NCBI GenBank assembly: GCA_937873035.1
Contig: CALMVA010000025.1
Span: 62,001 to 126,000 of the forward strand
Source of the DNA: an uncultured Sphingomonadaceae bacterium
GTDB lineage: Bacteria; Pseudomonadota; Alphaproteobacteria; Sphingomonadales; Sphingomonadaceae
Reading direction: 5' to 3'
Length of the DNA stretch: 64,000 nt
The translations under genes were made by a program, and so were the position numbers. This document shows positions 62,243-64,000 of this stretch, one piece after another. Every line of letters starts with the position of its first letter. Positions within the stretch are counted from its first letter, which is position 1. The notes below the pieces were generated by a model that was not told the DNA's origin, made no database searches, and saw only the letters and a program-made list of their open reading frames with translations.

Positions 62243-62303
62243 CGTCATGCCAGCGCAGGCTGGTATCTTGTTTGGCTAGACCCCGGCCTTTGCTGGGGTG
62301 ACG
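62243..62303. repeat. Dispersed intergenic palindromic repeat, copy 3
   Basis: Begins CGTCATGCCAGCGCAGGCTG and ends CTTTGCTGGGGTGACGC. Same family as the two copies in the ruvA-ruvC spacer, here between the paired dehydrogenase genes. Confidence 0.85.
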
Positions 62304-62326
62304 CGATATTTCAAGGATCTACATCC

Positions 62327-63463
62327 ATGGGACTCTACCACACTGAAGATCAGACGATGCTCAAGGACAGCGTCGCACCGTTCCTTGCCGAAAATGGCTC
62401 GGTCAAGCATTTGCGCGCGCTGCGTGACAGCAAGGATGCGGCGGGTTTCTCGCGCGATCTCTGGTCGCAATTTGCCGAAATGGGCCTCAACGGCATCCTC
62501 ATTCCTGAAGCCGAAGGCGGGCTTGGCCTTGGCCATGTTGAAGCGGGCATCGTGCTTGAGGAAATCGGCCGCAACCTCACGCCATCACCCTTCCTCTCAA
62601 CGGCCGTCGCCGCGGTTGAGGCGCTGAAATCGGCCAGTGCCGATCTGCGTGGACAATGGTTCCCGAAGATCGCGGGCGGCGAGGCCGTCGTCGCGCTCGC
62701 GCTGGAAGAAGGCAAGAAGCACAACCCGGCTGGCGTTGCGCTCAAGGCCGAGCGTTCAGGCAATGGCTTCAAGCTGACGGGTGCCAAGAACTTTGTCGTT
62801 CATGGCCATGTTGCCGATATGCTGCTCGTTTCCGCCCGGCCTGCGGGTGCGGGGGGTGAAGAGGCGGCCATCGCGCTTTCCGCCGTGCCCGCCAATGCGG
62901 CCGGGCTGACGGCGGGAGCGGATCGTCTGGTCGATTCCTCCGTCGCGGCGCGCCTTGCCTTTGATGGCGTGCAGGTGGATGCCGATGCCGTGGTGGGCGA
63001 GGTTGATGCCGGTTGGGCGGTGCTGACCCGCCTGTTCAATGCAGGCCGCCTTGGCGCGTCGGCAGAGCTGGTCGGCGTCGGCAATGGCGCGATGGACATG
63101 ACCTTCGATTACCTCAAGCAGCGCAAGCAGTTCGGCAAGGTGATCGGGGAGTTTCAGGCCCTCCAGCACCGCGCGGCGCATCTCTATGGCGAGATGGAAG
63201 GCGCACGCTCCATCGTGCTCAAGGCGCAGCAGATGCTCGACAATGGCGATCCGCGTGGCGAGATGTTCGTTTCCGCCGCCAAGGCCAAGGCGGGCAAGGC
63301 CAGCAACCTTGCGGTGCGCGAAGGTGTGCAGATGCATGGCGGCATCGGCATGACCGACGAATATGACATCGGCCTTTTCATGAAGCGCGAACGTGCGCTC
63401 AACGAAGTGTTTGGCGATCTCTATTTCCACGCCGACAAACTCGCCTCGATGAACGGATATTGA
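62327..63463 (+). CDS. Acyl-CoA dehydrogenase, subunit-like 2 of a tandem pair
   Basis: A 378-residue ACAD with AAGGAT upstream. It has the N-terminal domain (LWSQFAEMGLNGILIPEAEGGLGLG), the middle domain (GFKLTGAKNFVVHGHVADMLLVSAR) and FDYLKQRKQFGKVIGEFQALQHRAA, but the C-terminal end (GIGMTDEYDIGLFMKRERALNEVFGD) lacks the EG[TG] catalytic block. This is the pattern of the non-catalytic partner in two-gene dehydrogenases. The stop overlaps the start of the following SDR gene (TGATG). Confidence 0.92.
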   Translation: MGLYHTEDQTMLKDSVAPFLAENGSVKHLRALRDSKDAAGFSRDLWSQFAEMGLNGILIPEAEGGLGLGHVEAGIVLEEIGRNLTPSPFLSTAVAAVEALKSASADLRGQWFPKIAGGEAVVALALEEGKKHNPAGVALKAERSGNGFKLTGAKNFVVHGHVADMLLVSARPAGAGGEEAAIALSAVPANAAGLTAGADRLVDSSVAARLAFDGVQVDADAVVGEVDAGWAVLTRLFNAGRLGASAELVGVGNGAMDMTFDYLKQRKQFGKVIGEFQALQHRAAHLYGEMEGARSIVLKAQQMLDNGDPRGEMFVSAAKAKAGKASNLAVREGVQMHGGIGMTDEYDIGLFMKRERALNEVFGDLYFHADKLASMNGY

Positions 63464-64000
63464 TGATGGATGTAAACAAGCTTTTCAGCCTTCAGGGGCG
63501 TGTCGCGCTGGTCACGGGCGGCTCCAAGAATCTGGGCCGCCACATTGCCGAAGGCTTCATCGCACAAGGCGCCAAGGTCTATATCACCTCGCGCAAGGCC
63601 GAATCCTGCGAGGAGACGGCGGCAGAGCTTGGGCCGAACTGCATCGCGCTACCGATGGACGTGTCCTCGGTGGAAGGCTGCAAGGCGCTTGCCGCTGCCT
63701 TTGCCGCACGCGAGGAGAAGCTCGACATCCTCGTCAACAATGCTGGCGCTGCCTGGGGCGCTCCCTTTGAGGAGTTTCCCGAAGTGGGCTGGGACAAGGT
63801 GATGGATCTTAACGTCAAGGGCCCCTTCTTCCTGACGCAGGCGCTCTACCCGCAATTGAAGGCCGCAGCCTCGATGGCGCAGCCTGCCAAGGTCATCAAT
63901 ATCGGCTCGATTGACGGCATCCGCCTCAACCCGTGGGAAACCTATAGCTACCACGCGTCAAAAGCGGCGATCCTTTATCTCACCAAACGCATGGCAGCGC
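63463..64000 (+). CDS. Short-chain dehydrogenase/reductase (SDR 4), cut by the window edge
   Basis: The first 179 codons of an SDR; the rest lies beyond the window. Cofactor loop TGGSKNLGR, SRK after strand 2 (favouring NADP), NNAG in LVNNAGAAWG, catalytic Ser in NIGSIDG and Tyr-x-x-x-Lys as YHASK are all present. Two ATG codons in a row (63463, 63466) overlap the previous stop, so the gene is coupled to the dehydrogenase pair. Confidence 0.9.
   Translation, partial: MMDVNKLFSLQGRVALVTGGSKNLGRHIAEGFIAQGAKVYITSRKAESCEETAAELGPNCIALPMDVSSVEGCKALAAAFAAREEKLDILVNNAGAAWGAPFEEFPEVGWDKVMDLNVKGPFFLTQALYPQLKAAASMAQPAKVINIGSIDGIRLNPWETYSYHASKAAILYLTKRMAA

Overview
The window is GC-rich, densely coded alphaproteobacterial DNA, most likely from the order Sphingomonadales. 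Supporting signs are the cell-cycle regulator SciP (DUF1153), the nucleoid protein GapR (DUF2312), the contiguous yebC-ruvCAB / ybgC-tolQRAB-pal block, two sphingomonad-type TonB-dependent receptors, and many CoA-dependent catabolic genes. No rRNA, tRNA, CRISPR array, phage or transposase gene was seen. The right edge cuts a short-chain dehydrogenase gene.

Layout. 1-6.2 kb: housekeeping genes (SIMPL-domain protein, GlsB-like membrane protein, sciP, mnmA, an HSL-type esterase, pdxH with a cation diffusion facilitator, a small exported protein). 6.4-12.4 kb: a very large TonB-dependent receptor with the codon use of a highly expressed gene and six cysteine pairs, next to a divergent sulfotransferase-like gene and a TPR-aspartyl hydroxylase. 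12.4-15 kb: clpB with a candidate RpoH promoter. 15-32 kb: an accessory catabolic island with an MFS transporter, two paralogous MarR regulators, two VOC enzymes, an alpha/beta hydrolase, a family III CoA-transferase, two AMP-dependent ligases, a crotonase, a GlcG/HbpS-like protein, two acyl-CoA-dehydrogenase-fold oxygenases, a P450 and its own TonB receptor. Seven copies of one operator-like palindrome (GTCAA-N5-TTGAC) precede the transcription units of this island, which argues that it is one regulon; the substrate is not identifiable from sequence.

32-37 kb: an exported M28 peptidase whose signal peptide is put out of frame by a 23-bp tandem duplication, diverging from an exported M16 peptidase. 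37-41.4 kb: a ThDP enzyme, an FMN L-2-hydroxyacid oxidase and a convergent FAD D-2-hydroxyacid dehydrogenase. 41.5-50.2 kb: conserved envelope and recombination genes (pal-tolB-tolA-tolR-tolQ-ybgC, ruvB-ruvA-ruvC, yebC, ybjQ, gapR), interrupted between yebC and ruvC by a DUF559 nuclease gene bounded by long inverted repeats. 50.2-64 kb: a second lipid/acyl-CoA catabolic region (fused hydratase/3-hydroxyacyl-CoA dehydrogenase, serine hydrolase, SDRs, an APH-like kinase with an ACAD10/11-like dehydrogenase, zinc alcohol dehydrogenase, GPH-type transporter, and a tandem acyl-CoA dehydrogenase pair). A second palindrome (TTTACGY-NN-RCGTMAA type) occurs at two of its promoters.
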